Shown: positions 39,781 to 50,016 of the stretch, one piece after another | Layout: every line of letters starts with the position of its first letter | Numbering within the stretch: position 1 is the stretch's first letter | Source: Prostheceraeus crozeri | Lineage: Eukaryota; Platyhelminthes; Polycladida; Euryleptidae | Reading direction: 5' to 3' | Assembly (NCBI GenBank): GCA_907163375.1 | Contig: CAJQUW010016946.1 | Location: 124,001 to 188,000, forward strand | Length of the DNA: 64,000 bases | Position numbers and translations under genes: made by a program | Notes under the pieces: model-generated | What the model saw: the letters and a program-made list of their open reading frames with translations, nothing else | The model's database searches: none | What the model was told of the DNA's origin: nothing

Positions 39781-42016
39781 GTTAATAGTAATATGCTGGT
39801 CGAATTGCATGAGGATAAGTACTTACTTTTGTCGACATATTAAGAATGAAGGAGTCATTTCTTCGCATTATCTATCAATATTGCAAATTGAAATATGCTG
39901 TATTTCTGCATTCTGCAAGTTTCAAAGCAACTTGTGCAACTGCAAGAAAGCAACTTTTTCTAAATTGAAAAATGGTGCCAGATCTGAATAGCTGCTACTT
40001 TAGCCGAAATCAGGAATCATCAGGAGGCCTAGTTCACATTCATAATAATCATTACAACTCCTCCATTCCATTGCAGTAATGGAGAACGCCTCAGATGCAT
40101 GTGCACAATAAACAAGATTTTGATAATTATGAGTAAAATTTGAATAATCAAATCTGTTCTTATCTTCAACTGAGGATGCAACTCAACATCTCAATATTTA
40201 AACATTCTATTTTCACTCTGTTTTCAAAAAGTATCAAAAACTGTTTCAAATTTTTTTATGTTTATTACTAATAAGCTGTGATAGACAAAATGTTAGCAGT
40301 CTAATTAAAACCCTAGGAAACAATTAACTTAAATAGTTGAAGACGTTATCTATATCGTCTCTAAAGCGCCAAATTATCAGACATTTAAATATAAAACTTC
40401 AATTTAATCGAAATCTTTACTTGCTGACGATTATCACAACTTCCGAATCATTTGCTCTCACCGAAATTCAGTGTCCTTATTTGCTGATGATCTAAAAAAT
40501 GACCTGATAAAACGCTTGCTGATGATCTCATGAAATATTTGAAGTTGTGATCGACAAAATTCTATGATGCATGTGCATGCATATGTAAGATACTACCTAT
40601 ACATTCAAGCATTAGAACATGAAATTTAGAATTTAAATACTAAACTACAAAATATATGGAATCGTGGTCACAGGAAAAGGCACTATCAACGTATCAATGT
40701 CAACATATCGATAGGAATTGGAACAATAAGAAAAACATAATTTCAGTTCGTTCTTCAGTTCATGAACGGCAAATTTTTACTTCAGTTCAGTGGCAGAAAC
40801 TGAAATATACAATTCGCTGAGTTCACTCGTTCACCAGTGAACGCCTGAAAACCTCATTTGCTCACTCAAATACTCAAAAGTTCGAATGCACTGGTCAACA
40901 TCCACCGACGTCCCAGGATCAGCACCCAACAGAAATATGGCATTGAGATTTGTAATCTTGTGTTTGACAAGTTCGAGTTGGGGCTGTCCTGGAGCAAGCC
41001 ATGTTTTCTATTTTGGTGTTCGGTGTATCTTGCAGGGCTCATGTTTCACCTTGTGAGCACCAAAACCAAAAACGAAAGACTTCTTTACCAAGTCTACCTT
41101 TGTAAGTCAGTAATGATAGTTTTCTGCAAACAACGCTCTTTCAGTCATGAAGTTTGCCATCGCAAGTCAGTGATCAAAAACGACCGTGCCAACGCCGTTC
41201 ATGGCAATTATCAGACGGTTGATTATATCATCGCATACCATTCTGAGGAGATTAATTAAAACGTTGTTTGGGAATTGTTTCAGCTTCTGATCACAGCATA
41301 TCCTCGTTGCTTCCTTTTAATTAATTAATTAATGCATCGTGAAGGCCTACCAGACAGGTAGCAGCGAAGATGGTGAAGGGGACCGAGATCAACCCCTCCC
41401 TCTCTCCGATGATAGGTGGAACGTGCTATACCACGATAGTCAGATAAACCATCTCCCTCTCGAATCCATTAGGTGATCAACCAAATATTGGGCTTCATCA
41501 TTGCGTACTTTAAAAGATAGCGAAGTGATGAAACGGCAAAATATATTCGCCTGCCTCTCAATCAGCAACAGATAAGCAATCCATTTGCCAACCGACAAAT
41601 ACGAATCCCGGATATCTCATCTTACGTATCTATCCAGACTTCCAAGAGCCGCGCCACTTTGTTGCGGGACTCTTCCATTAAGCCGACGATCCAAGAAGAT
41701 GGTCCTTCTTCACAAGACAGAGACGGATTACAGGGATTGTAAGCCACAGAGAACACGTTAATCCGTGTTGGCAGAGGTATCATAATGACACACCTACAAG
41801 GTAGGCGTTCTGCTCGGGTGATTGCATGCCATTACCACCAATGCATTTTTTAGTGAATATTTACTGGTGGGCCCACATTAATTTCAGGGCACTTAAACGC
41901 ATATCCTAATCTCATGGTACGGATTATAGGCCTACCATCATGTGCACCAAATTTTTTGCGTACGCATGGGCATAAAGCCAAAAATCGTAATGCTTGTTCT
42001 TATATTTCAAGTATTT
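39781..42016. other. No recognisable gene
   Basis: Host DNA left of element B. A 133-codon open frame at 40858-41259 has no recognisable domain and I do not support it as a gene. Confidence 0.45.
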
Positions 42017-42022
42017 TCTGTT
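42017..42022. repeat. Target-site duplication of element B (left)
   Basis: TCTGTT directly before the TIR; identical hexamer at 59075-59080. Confidence 0.92.
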
Positions 42023-44356
42023 AGTAGTAATCCCGTCCCAGGCGCAAGTCCAAAATGTGCAACGATGAGTCATCATGCTGACTCAGCCCCCCCCTCTAGC
42101 GAGAGGAAGGTGAGGGAGATGGACAAGGATGTGTTGGGAGGAATGGGTCCGAGAGGAGAAAACTGTTCCCTACCCCCCTCTCGAAGGAAGGAAGGAAGAG
42201 TGATGAGGGAAGGGGCGGAATCTCGGAAGGACAGAGTGAGCAAAGGGTGGGTGTTGGTGGTTTTGGGATGAGAAAAGTTGGAAAACGTTATGAAGGAGGG
42301 TTCGGATGTGAAAACGGAGATCAGATTTGGAATCTGCGTGAAATTTTGGGTGGGGAAGGAAGGCAAGGAGGAATTTTCCTGCGAGGCAAGGGGTGGAGCG
42401 GCAGAGTTGGAAAAGGGCGGGTTTTGGTGGTTTTGGGATGAGAAAAGTCGTTTTTCGTCATGAAGGAGACCTCGGATGGGAAAACGGAAGCCAGATTTCT
42501 GAATCTACGTGAAATTTTGGGTTAGGAAGGATGTTTCCAGCGACATCGGAGAGAAAAAGTTTTGAGGACGTTCCCCCCCCCTCCTGTCAAACTTCCACCT
42601 TTGGTGTTAGAGATCGTAGAAAGTCGTGTGATAGCTCATTTGAAAGCTAAGAGTGAGAAAAATGCAGTGGAAAGCTCAGTTTGGCCCTATTTTCCTGGGT
42701 TTAGGGAGGAAAATCGCAGGAAAACGTCAGAGTTGGAAAAGGGCGGGTTTTGGATCTTTTGGGATGAGAAAAGTCGTTTTTCGACATGAAAGAGTGCTCG
42801 GATGGGAAAACGGAGTGCAAATTCGGACGTTTTGGCCAATGTTGGGTTAGGAACTTGTTTCCAGCTGAATCGGAGAGAAAGTGTTCTGACCTCCCGCACC
42901 TCTGGAACGAGACTTCCAACTTTGGTTCTAGAGATCGTAGAAAGTCGTGCAATAGCTCGTTTGAAAGCTGGGAGCGAGACAAATTCAGTGGAAGACACGG
43001 CTTGTTCCTATCTGCCTTCTTTTAGATGTGAGACGCCATTGAAAATTTGGGACATTGGTGAAAAAACGACAGTCAGAATTTTTACGAAAACGGCTCTAGC
43101 GGGTGAACCAAGCCTCGGACGGGAAATCAGAGACCAGATTTGGAATCAGCGTGTCATTCTACATCTAGAGGATGAGTTTCAAGTCAATCGGAGAGAAAAA
43201 GTTGAAAAGTTGGGTCTCCACATGAGATTTTTTCCTGAAAATGTTTAATTGTGGCCACCTTTGGCGATGACTAGCGAAGGATTGGAAGCGAATGAAGAGC
43301 TCGGGTTTCTTTTACGGGCAAGACGGCACTTTGTTCTCTAGGATCCACTCTTTTCAGATGTGTGGAAGGTTTCGTTTCCAAATGAGAGCCTGTTGAAAAT
43401 CGAGTTTTGCGCATTTTCCAAGATTTTGGAACTTTTTGAAAAAACGACTGAGTTTTTTCAGCTCGGCTCCTGGTCATCGTAGGGGGTCGAGGGATGTCTT
43501 AAATGAAAGGGGAGAGCGAGAAAACATGGAACTCAAAATTTGAACTCAATCGGAGCACTAGAACCGGAGATAGACGGGTTTAAAGCTTTTGGATGATGGA
43601 TATTGCGTCATCATCTGATCGCCACAAACTATATAAGCGGGGAACCGACAGACTTTTCATTTAGAGGAGAGCGATTGTCAAAGGTAGGTCGTCTCTCTGA
43701 GCTCCGATGATAGCTTCGGACATTCCAAATTCCGGGTTTCTGTAAGAAACCGACTTAGAAAATTTCATTGCTGATATCAGCTAAGGCGTCAGACTTAAAG
43801 GTTCGCTAGGAGATGGCCTTCATCTTCAGGCCATAGAAGACTCTAAAACTTTAAAGGCTTGTAACTTTGCTTCTACAAGTCCGTTTGACTTGATTCAAAA
43901 AAGGTTCGGTCGCTATTGACCTGGCCCTAAGTGATAGACTACTTATAAAATTTCATTAGTAGTGCTCAAAAATTGAAAAATTTAAATTCACTATTTTTGG
44001 AGGTTTTCTGGGGTTTTCGACCCTGCTGAAGTCAACTAAAGGATTTTTAATGATGTCTGAGCCAGTCTTCTCATGTCTTGCCATGATACAAGCGAGCAAG
44101 ACACGGAGAGTTTTGCTTTAATATTCCACTGACAGGGTGTTCCTTCGGGACGGCGGATGATGCCGTAGTGATAAGTGTGGCAAGGGAGTGTGTCATATTT
44201 TAGACCGAAACCGCTGGGGCAACTCATGGTGGGCATTTGACACAGTTCTCAACGTAGCACTTTGAACGCCAATCGGTTGAGTCTTAGATATCTTCTCATG
44301 GGTGGCATCTAAACATCTCCATTGTAAAACGCTTGTGACTCACGGCTTGCTATCAA
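42023..44356. repeat. Left terminal inverted repeat of element B
   Basis: Matches the reverse complement of about 56886-59074. It contains diverged direct units starting near GGATGAGAAAAGTCG (about 42266, 42436, 42763), separated by C-rich tracts ending CTCT (42089, 42174, 42573), and then a subterminal part with promoter and repeat-family segment. Open frames inside appear in both TIRs only because the DNA is duplicated. Confidence 0.92.
43630..43689 (+). promoter_or_regulatory. Inward TATA promoter with leader-exon splice donor
   Basis: TATATAAG (43630-43637), about 45 nt of leader, then AAG|GTAGGT (intron start 43684). The mirrored copy in the right TIR is TATATAAG at 57631-57624 with the donor at 57577. 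Element A's right side has the same arrangement. Confidence 0.6.
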
Positions 44357-44399
44357 GCTGATCAAAGCAACGACTTGCTTCCTCTCACCAACTCAACCG

Positions 44400-44645
44400 G
44401 TTTTCATGTCTGGCGATCGAGTCATGGACGGTGCAAGTCACGGAGATTTTCGGTGTCATACTTCCTATGGGTGGGCGTTCTTTCGAGACAGCGGTGAAGT
44501 CCGTAGCGATGAGTACGGCACGTGACGCACGTGAAACATCTCTGCGTCATGTTTCCAGGTGGTTGCCTTTCGTCTCAACGTTGTACTCTGACCGCCAGGG
44601 CGACATTTAGCTATCTGCCACAGGTTGCCTCATAAAATCTCCATT
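44400..44645 (-). repeat. Repeat-family copy next to the left TIR
   Basis: A diverged duplicate of TIR segment 44060-44320, also similar to element A 26655-26880. Contains the mirrored CGCCAGGGCGACATTTAGC block. Confidence 0.6.
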
Positions 44646-44869
44646 GCACTTGTCTCCCGACAGTTGGCCAACCATGGGAGAATAAACCATCAGTTCTTTT
44701 AAGAACTGTTTCTATCACGGAGACGAAACGATGAAGGGATGAAACTGGAGGACATTCATGCGCAACACGCAACACATCACAGACTTCTCTCTTCGCTAAT
44801 GAACAAGCTCTTTTCAGTGTAGTCAGAAACTTCATCATGTCGTACAAAAGATTTACTGCAACACAGGTT

Positions 44870-45395
44870 GATGTATAGTTAGAAAGTTTGATCATCGACG
44901 TTTTATGAAACACACATGTCATAAAATGTAAGCGCTAGTGTAGTCAACTAGTGTTACTGTGACACACGTTTGTGAAAGTAAAGTTTGATCATTGAAGTTG
45001 TATTCGTGAGGGTCGTTAGAAAGTGCATCATGGTTTGCAAAGTTAGTGTAGTCAACTAGTTTTTACCGCGACACACGTTTGTGAAAATAAAGTTTGATCA
45101 TCAACGTTTTATTCGTGAGTGTTGTCAGAAAGTATATCATGTTGTACAAAAGATTTACTGCAACACAGGTTGATCTGTAGTTAGAAAGTTTTATCATGGT
45201 GTTTTACGAAACACAAATGCCATAAATATTAGCGTTGGTATAGTCAAATAGTTTTACTGCGACACATGTTTGTGAAAGTAAAGTTTGATCATGGCGTATT
45301 ATGAAACACAAATGTCATAAAATGCAAGCGTTAGTGTTGTCAAATAGTTTTTACCACAACTCATGTTTGTGAAAGTAAAGTATTAGATTACACAG
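44870..45395. repeat. Tandem array of diverged ~60-110-bp units
   Basis: Four copies of a GTTTGTGAAAGTAAAGT core (near 44970, 45078, 45272, 45371), each after a TAGTCAACTAGTTTTAC-like block; intervening GAAACACAAATGTCATAAA and TTACTGCAACACAGGTTGAT blocks also repeat. The 44357-45490 stretch holds no gene. Confidence 0.75.
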
Positions 45396-45490
45396 AGTCA
45401 TCAATACTGTCAAAGGTGTACAAGTCATATCAAGCATATTCAACTGAGTGTCCATTCCTGACAGTCATCATCATTTGAAATTATTTGAAG

Positions 45491-45961
45491 ATGAAAAGTT
45501 GCATTCGTTTCCCAACTTCATGGTCTGTAGCAAGAGAGCTTGGTTATTCGTTGAAGGCTATAGAAAGTGTTACAAATGTAAATGAAAATATTAAAGCTGA
45601 CGCTTTAGTTGAAAGACTAATGGATCTAGATGAGGATTTTTCCATGCTGCAATGTAATGATAGTGAAAATAGGAGGATGAAATTGGTGCGATCTGGAGTG
45701 AAAAAGAAAAAAGTGGCATTTGCAACTAATTTGTCAAGTAGCTCTACCAATAAAAGTGACTTTAGAAAGAAATTGGGAGAAGAGACGTTTAAATTATTAT
45801 GTGAACGGAACTGCGTTGAGTGTTTTAAAAGGGAACGGTCCCTTCTCTTTTTACCATGTTGTCAGGCTGTTATGTGTTCTACGTGCTATGTACCTTTGGA
45901 AACTATGTTGTGTCCCATCTGTGATCAAGAAATAGTTTCAACAGTCAATCTATATAAATGA
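45491..45961 (+). CDS. UBA-RING protein resembling the C-terminal half of IAPs
   Basis: 156 residues from ATG 45491. An N-terminal UBA-like helix bundle (about 8-50: WSVARELGYSLKAIESVTN ... ALVERLMDLDEDF) is followed by a linker, then a RING (about 106-150: CVECFKRERSLLFLPCCQAVMCSTCY, CPICDQEIVSTVNLY). The order UBA-RING with the LFLPC and CPIC spacing matches inhibitor-of-apoptosis E3 ligases without BIR domains. Likely a ubiquitin ligase acting on host death or immune signalling; the target is unknown. It is the first gene after the left TIR and tandem array, and it is intact. Element A has different RING proteins in the matching position. Confidence 0.75.
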   Translation: MKSCIRFPTSWSVARELGYSLKAIESVTNVNENIKADALVERLMDLDEDFSMLQCNDSENRRMKLVRSGVKKKKVAFATNLSSSSTNKSDFRKKLGEETFKLLCERNCVECFKRERSLLFLPCCQAVMCSTCYVPLETMLCPICDQEIVSTVNLYK

Positions 45962-46043
45962 TTTTGATGCAATCCTTGTCGAATTTAAAACAGTCATCTA
46001 TGACCATGACACCACTATCATCGTCTCATTGAAAAGAGAAAGC

Positions 46044-46313
46044 ATGATTATGTCAGGGCAGTGGATTCTTGTGTTGGAAAAACTATTATCATCCAGTGAT
46101 TGTAGAGAGATGATACATCGTTTGAGTAATGCTATCATCATTCACGCAAACTGTGAAGATGTTGAATATATGCTATCTTATAATTTTAAACCAAATCAGT
46201 TTACGAATACACTTTCATTACTGTTACATCATGGTATTCTTTCATTACCTTGCTTGGAGTTATGTATTCTACACGTTGCTTATGGGAAGCCTTTTCCACT
46301 TAAGCACAAATGA
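46044..46313 (+). CDS. Small helical protein, overlaps the glycoprotein gene
   Basis: 89 residues from ATG 46044: MIMSGQWILVLEKLLSSSD..., strongly helical with TNTLSLLLHHGILSLPCLEL. I cannot name a family. The helix spacing loosely recalls death-fold domains, a weak impression only. Its last 83 nt overlap the start of the glycoprotein frame at 46231. Intact but short, so it may be a chance frame. Confidence 0.35.
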   Translation: MIMSGQWILVLEKLLSSSDCREMIHRLSNAIIIHANCEDVEYMLSYNFKPNQFTNTLSLLLHHGILSLPCLELCILHVAYGKPFPLKHK

Positions 46314-46593
46314 TGCAAAGGCATTAAACTTTACAAGCATCGTCGTACAAATAAATTCTTCATGTCTGGATCATAACACATCAGCAAACGATACAGCTGA
46401 ACTGTTTCCATTGAACTATAGTACCTCACTGAATGATACAATACAGCTATCCACACATGTATCTGCTTCTGACTATTCCACTGGTACTGTGGTTGTTCTC
46501 AGTGTATTGCTTTTTACTAGTGCTGTACTCAATGTCTTCCTCTATTTCATTGCGTTTACGACGGTAATTTTTCGACGCTGCTGTCGTGTTTAA
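46231..46593 (+). CDS. Small type I membrane glycoprotein
   Basis: 120 residues from ATG 46231. N-terminal hydrophobic signal (VFFHYLAWSYVFYTLLMGSLF), then a ~65-residue ectodomain with six N-glycosylation sequons (NFT, NSS, NTS, NDT, NYS, NDT). A single membrane segment (TVVVLSVLLFTSAVLNVFLY...) and a short RRCCRV tail complete it. The pattern suggests a secreted-route surface protein, perhaps for spread or host interaction. No homologue is seen in element A, whose gene at this position is the membrane RING protein. Frame intact in an otherwise decaying element. Confidence 0.6.
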   Translation: MVFFHYLAWSYVFYTLLMGSLFHLSTNDAKALNFTSIVVQINSSCLDHNTSANDTAELFPLNYSTSLNDTIQLSTHVSASDYSTGTVVVLSVLLFTSAVLNVFLYFIAFTTVIFRRCCRV

Positions 46594-46599
46594 GCAAAG
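46591..46599 (+). promoter_or_regulatory. AAGCAAA-type motif upstream of the B core-protein gene
   Basis: TAAGCAAAG begins at the glycoprotein's stop codon and lies 25 nt before ATG 46625. Confidence 0.4.
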
Positions 46600-46624
46600 A
46601 ACACTCTAACATCCACCTGCAAAA

Positions 46625-47025
46625 ATGGCTAGACGTCGTTCATCTCACCGTTTACGCAGGCAAAAGTGTCAATCAAATGCAAACAAAGAATTCTGTCTCA
46701 CTCTTCGTCGCTTATTAAAATTAAAACCATCTCATCGGTGTGAGGCAATGAAGCTGGCAAACAATGCCTTCATTCGTGAAATGTGCGCGGAAATACGAAA
46801 AGTGCGTTATATGACATTAAATGGCAAAAGGCCAATGCAATTGCCAGACATGGTAAAGTTCTTCGCACCTTGAGCAATCCAAAAGCATCAATTCCTACAA
46901 AGCGCAAACTATTATCACAGCGCGGTGGCTTCTTAGCATTATTAGCACCTATCATCATGGCATCCATCGGTCCTGCTTTGGGAGGATTAGCTAGTGCTCT
47001 CGCGAATAATGCCATTAATGGATAG
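46625..47025 (+). pseudogene. Basic core-like protein (frameshifted)
   Basis: Homologue of element A 11811-12170. It begins in one frame (MARRRSSHRL..., KLANNAFIREMCAEIRKVRY) and continues in another (LSNPKASIPTKRKLLSQRGGFLALLAPII...) with the break between about 46800 and 46860. The hallmark QRGGFL tail is preserved. One length change disables it. Confidence 0.75.
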
Positions 47026-47064
47026 ATACTAAGTTAAATGGTATGACTTTTCATCAAAATCAAC

Positions 47065-47675
47065 ATGGATTTCCGTTTACGCTGTAATCGCACTATGTGT
47101 ATCGTAGGACCCTCTCATAGTGCGAAGACACATTTAACACTGCAATTGTTGGAGCGACGTAATGAGATTTTTGACTGCATACCGAATCGCGCTATGGAAT
47201 TTATCAACATAAGTTACATCGTGAATTGGTTGGTATAGGTTACTTGGTTCAACCGGGTATTATCAGCACTGCTGATATTCAACCCTATGATATTATAATT
47301 CTTGATGATTTACTTAATGAGAGTAAGAACTCACAAGAAGTAACTGCTATGTTTACCAAGGCTGCTCATCACAAACCATGCTTTATCATTTTTATTATGC
47401 AAAATCTTTTTCCAAGTGGAAAGGAAGCACGGACTCGAAGTCTAAACACGCATTACTACATCATCGTCAGAAATCCTCTCGATAAAATTCAAGTTGAATT
47501 CCTATCTCGACAAGTTCTTCCTCTCAAGTCAAAAGCATTGATTGAAGTATTTGAGGCTGCTACGGAAAAACCCTATAATTATTTATTTTTGGACTTTACC
47601 CAGGAGTGTCCTGAGGATTATCGCTTACGCAGTCATCTCTTTGAGAAACCCATGATCATATGTAAATTTTTATGA
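47065..47675 (+). pseudogene. Packaging ATPase (deleted and frameshifted)
   Basis: Starts MDFRLRC at ATG 47065 with Walker A GPSHSAKT intact. A deletion of roughly 45-55 nt near 47195-47220 removes the segment after the first helix and shifts the frame. The downstream frame restores IIILDDLL (Walker B) and the conserved QNLFPSGKEARTR block and ends normally. Its stop overlaps the next ATG (ATGA) as in element A. Not functional. Confidence 0.85.
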
Positions 47676-48511
47676 GCGGTTTTCAACGCATGATTGCTAT
47701 TCCACAAGAAGAATATATACATCTGACTACAATTCAAAGTGTTCATCAACCTTGGGCAAATCAAATGTCACAACTTAATCAGCAATATGAACAAGAAGCT
47801 GTACAAAGTAAAAATCCATATGATCGTTTGATAAAGCACAGTTCTACTTTAGAAGAAATGAAACAATTGAAAGAAAAAATTCACAATGATCTTTCGCTTG
47901 GTTCACCCAAACCCTATCGCAATCGCGAACTGAGCTTATATCGAAGTCTCGAACCCAACTTGAAAATCACTCAACGAGTTGAAGTGGTAGGTGATGATGG
48001 TGCAGTCATTAGGGACTCAAGAGTGGAAGATTTAATTAATCATGCTGTTCGCGATCGTCGTCGTCACTTTACACCTACAGGATGGGAGTTCTTTTTAAAA
48101 AGTATGAAGAAATTCAATGTTCCAAAGGCAATTCTTAGTCGTGATACCTTAGAGAAAATGGAAAATGATTCTACACCTAGGAATAGAAAGTTGCAAAGTG
48201 TAGGGAGACCTAAAAAGAGAATCAAGCAAACTTTGAAAACACCCGAGAAGTTGCCGAAACGATACCAAAACCTTCATCACGTTATCCATCATTTCATTTT
48301 ATCACAGACTTCTAATATGAAGAAGCTATGTTGCATCCCATGTTCAGAGTTGTCAAACATTCATGTGTCATTGAACTGCTTAAGTACATGTTGTGAAAGT
48401 GATTCATACAAGACGGCTAAAAAAAGTAGAAAAAGCAGGTCTCAAACACAGACGCAAACCCTAGCGGAGAAAAAGACTGATACTTTGAGGCAAATAAACG
48501 ATCCCTCATAA
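47672..48511 (+). CDS. Conserved Maverick protein fused to the Cys-rich protein by frameshift
   Basis: 279 residues, homologue of A 12816-13508 (SGFQRMIAIPQEEYIHL, PTGWEFFLKSMKKFNVPKAIL). In A the first protein stops one base before the Cys-rich gene's ATG. In B the corresponding TTC-TAA-TATG is out of frame, so the frame reads through into KKLCCIPC...STCCES. This implies a length change between about 48200 and 48300 that scrambles the basic tail. The fused product is probably an accident. Confidence 0.6.
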   Translation: MSGFQRMIAIPQEEYIHLTTIQSVHQPWANQMSQLNQQYEQEAVQSKNPYDRLIKHSSTLEEMKQLKEKIHNDLSLGSPKPYRNRELSLYRSLEPNLKITQRVEVVGDDGAVIRDSRVEDLINHAVRDRRRHFTPTGWEFFLKSMKKFNVPKAILSRDTLEKMENDSTPRNRKLQSVGRPKKRIKQTLKTPEKLPKRYQNLHHVIHHFILSQTSNMKKLCCIPCSELSNIHVSLNCLSTCCESDSYKTAKKSRKSRSQTQTQTLAEKKTDTLRQINDPS

Positions 48512-48517
48512 TAGACG

Positions 48518-49584
48518 ATGAATGAACATATGAAATCAATTTACTATAACCCAAAGCATTATGCAGGTTATGCTTCAGTGAAAGAGTTGTCACAAGCAAG
48601 TGGTTATTCACAGAAACAAGTGAAGAGATGGTTAAAAGCTCAACCTGCATATACATTACACACACAAGTTCGAAAACGTTATCCTACCCGTTCTTATATC
48701 GTTCATGATATTGATGAACAATGGCAGGCAGATTTGGCTGATGTTTCTTTATTAGCTAAAAAGAATAAAGGCTATCGCTTTCTCCTAACTGTGATTGACT
48801 TATTTTCTCGTTATGCTTAGGTTCAACCCCTCACGACAAAACGTGGTGAAGAAGTGGCCGAGGCTTTCCAAAATATTTCAGTGAAGGACGCATTCCCACA
48901 CGTATTCAGACTGATCAAGGGAAAGAGTTTGAAAACAGACATGTGCGTGCTTTATTTCGCGAACACAACATTGAGCTGTTTAGTGTGAAAAGTGCATACA
49001 AGTCTGCAGTGGTCGAGCGCTTTAACCGTACACTGAAAACTCGCCTATGGCGCTATTTCACTGCAAAAGTAACACAAAAATGGACAGATGTATTACAAGA
49101 TACTGTACACGCTTACAATCATTCTGTTCATCGTATGATTGGTCACAAACCTGCTGACATAACTCCAGACATGGTTGATACAATCCGTGAAATCAATGCT
49201 AAACGCAAGCAACCATCACAAGGTAAACGTGACATTCAGGTTGGTGACAAAGTTCGTATTTCCAAGGTGAAAAGCGTGTTTGCGAAAGGATATCTTCCCA
49301 ATTGGACGGAAGAAATATTTACTGTCTCTGAGGTTAATAAGAAATTCAAGCCCACTACCTACAAGCTTTGTGATTATCATGGTGAAGAGATTGAAGGGAG
49401 TTTTTATCGTCATGAGATAACGCCCATCACCAAAGAAGATGATGACTACATGGTTGAAAAGATACTTCGTCACCAAATGCGACAAGGGGAAAAGTGGAGC
49501 CTGGTGAAATGGGCTGGCTATCCAAATTCAATGAACAGTTGGATTCGTCATTCTGACCTTTATCGTGTTAGTCAACGTTCCTAA
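48518..49584 (+). pseudogene. Integrase (nonsense and frameshift)
   Basis: Begins at ATG 48518 or 48530 (MKSIYYNPKHYAG), showing the N-terminus that element A has lost. The Trp in the ISRYAW-type segment is TAG (about 48818-48820), and a missing base near 48878 shifts the frame. It is restored downstream with TDQGKEF, VVERFNRTLK and a C-terminal chromodomain (VEKILR, WSLVKWAGY). All three catalytic acids remain readable across frames. Inactive. Confidence 0.88.
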
Positions 49585-49590
49585 GCAAAG
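49581..49590 (+). promoter_or_regulatory. AAGCAAA-type motif upstream of the B pVI-like gene
   Basis: CTAAGCAAAG overlaps the integrase stop, 36 nt before ATG 49626; matches the A position 14779. Confidence 0.4.
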
Positions 49591-49625
49591 TAATGAATTG
49601 TGTAAATATAGGTAAATAAATAACA

Positions 49626-50014
49626 ATGGATCAAACTGCTACGTTTTATTCTGCCCCCTCCTATGCTAGTCATGGAGCTGGCTTTCCCGTTTATGCTGGA
49701 TCGAGACGTCAAAAAGGGGGTAGTCTATTGGGTGCTGTCAAAGGCATGATGCTACCCACTATCGCAAGTGTGAGAAAATCAGCTTTAAAGGAAGCTGTAG
49801 GATTAGCAGCAGATGTAGCAAGTGATGCGCTTTCAGGAAGATTTCCGATTCGTGAATCGCTAAAGCGTCATGAATACAGCGTTTGAAGAATGTCGGTAAG
49901 GCTGGTTTCAGGTCTGTCATCAGTCATATCAATCCACTCTCTACTTCAGGCAAACGTGAGTGAAGAGCATCTCGTATACCTCCTACCAAACGCAAACGAC
50001 GTGGACTGTTTTAA
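49626..50014 (+). pseudogene. pVI-like protein (frameshift and nonsense)
   Basis: MDQTATFYSAPSYASHG, then SRRQKGGSLLGAVKGMM and EAVGLAADVASDAL parallel element A. The frame breaks near 49870; the basic part continues in another frame (RLKNVGKAGFRS) and contains a TGA before PPTKRKRRGLF. It stands directly upstream of the intact capsid gene. Confidence 0.75.
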
Positions 50015-50016
50015 TT

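Noticed and set aside
42073-43248. Several 60-150-codon frames in element B TIR on both strands
   Set aside because: Repeated phrases come from diverged direct DNA units, frames conflict with each other and shift between copies.
46044-46313. Death-domain/DED homologue
   Set aside because: Only a general helix-spacing impression; no diagnostic motif, so kept as an unnamed small frame.
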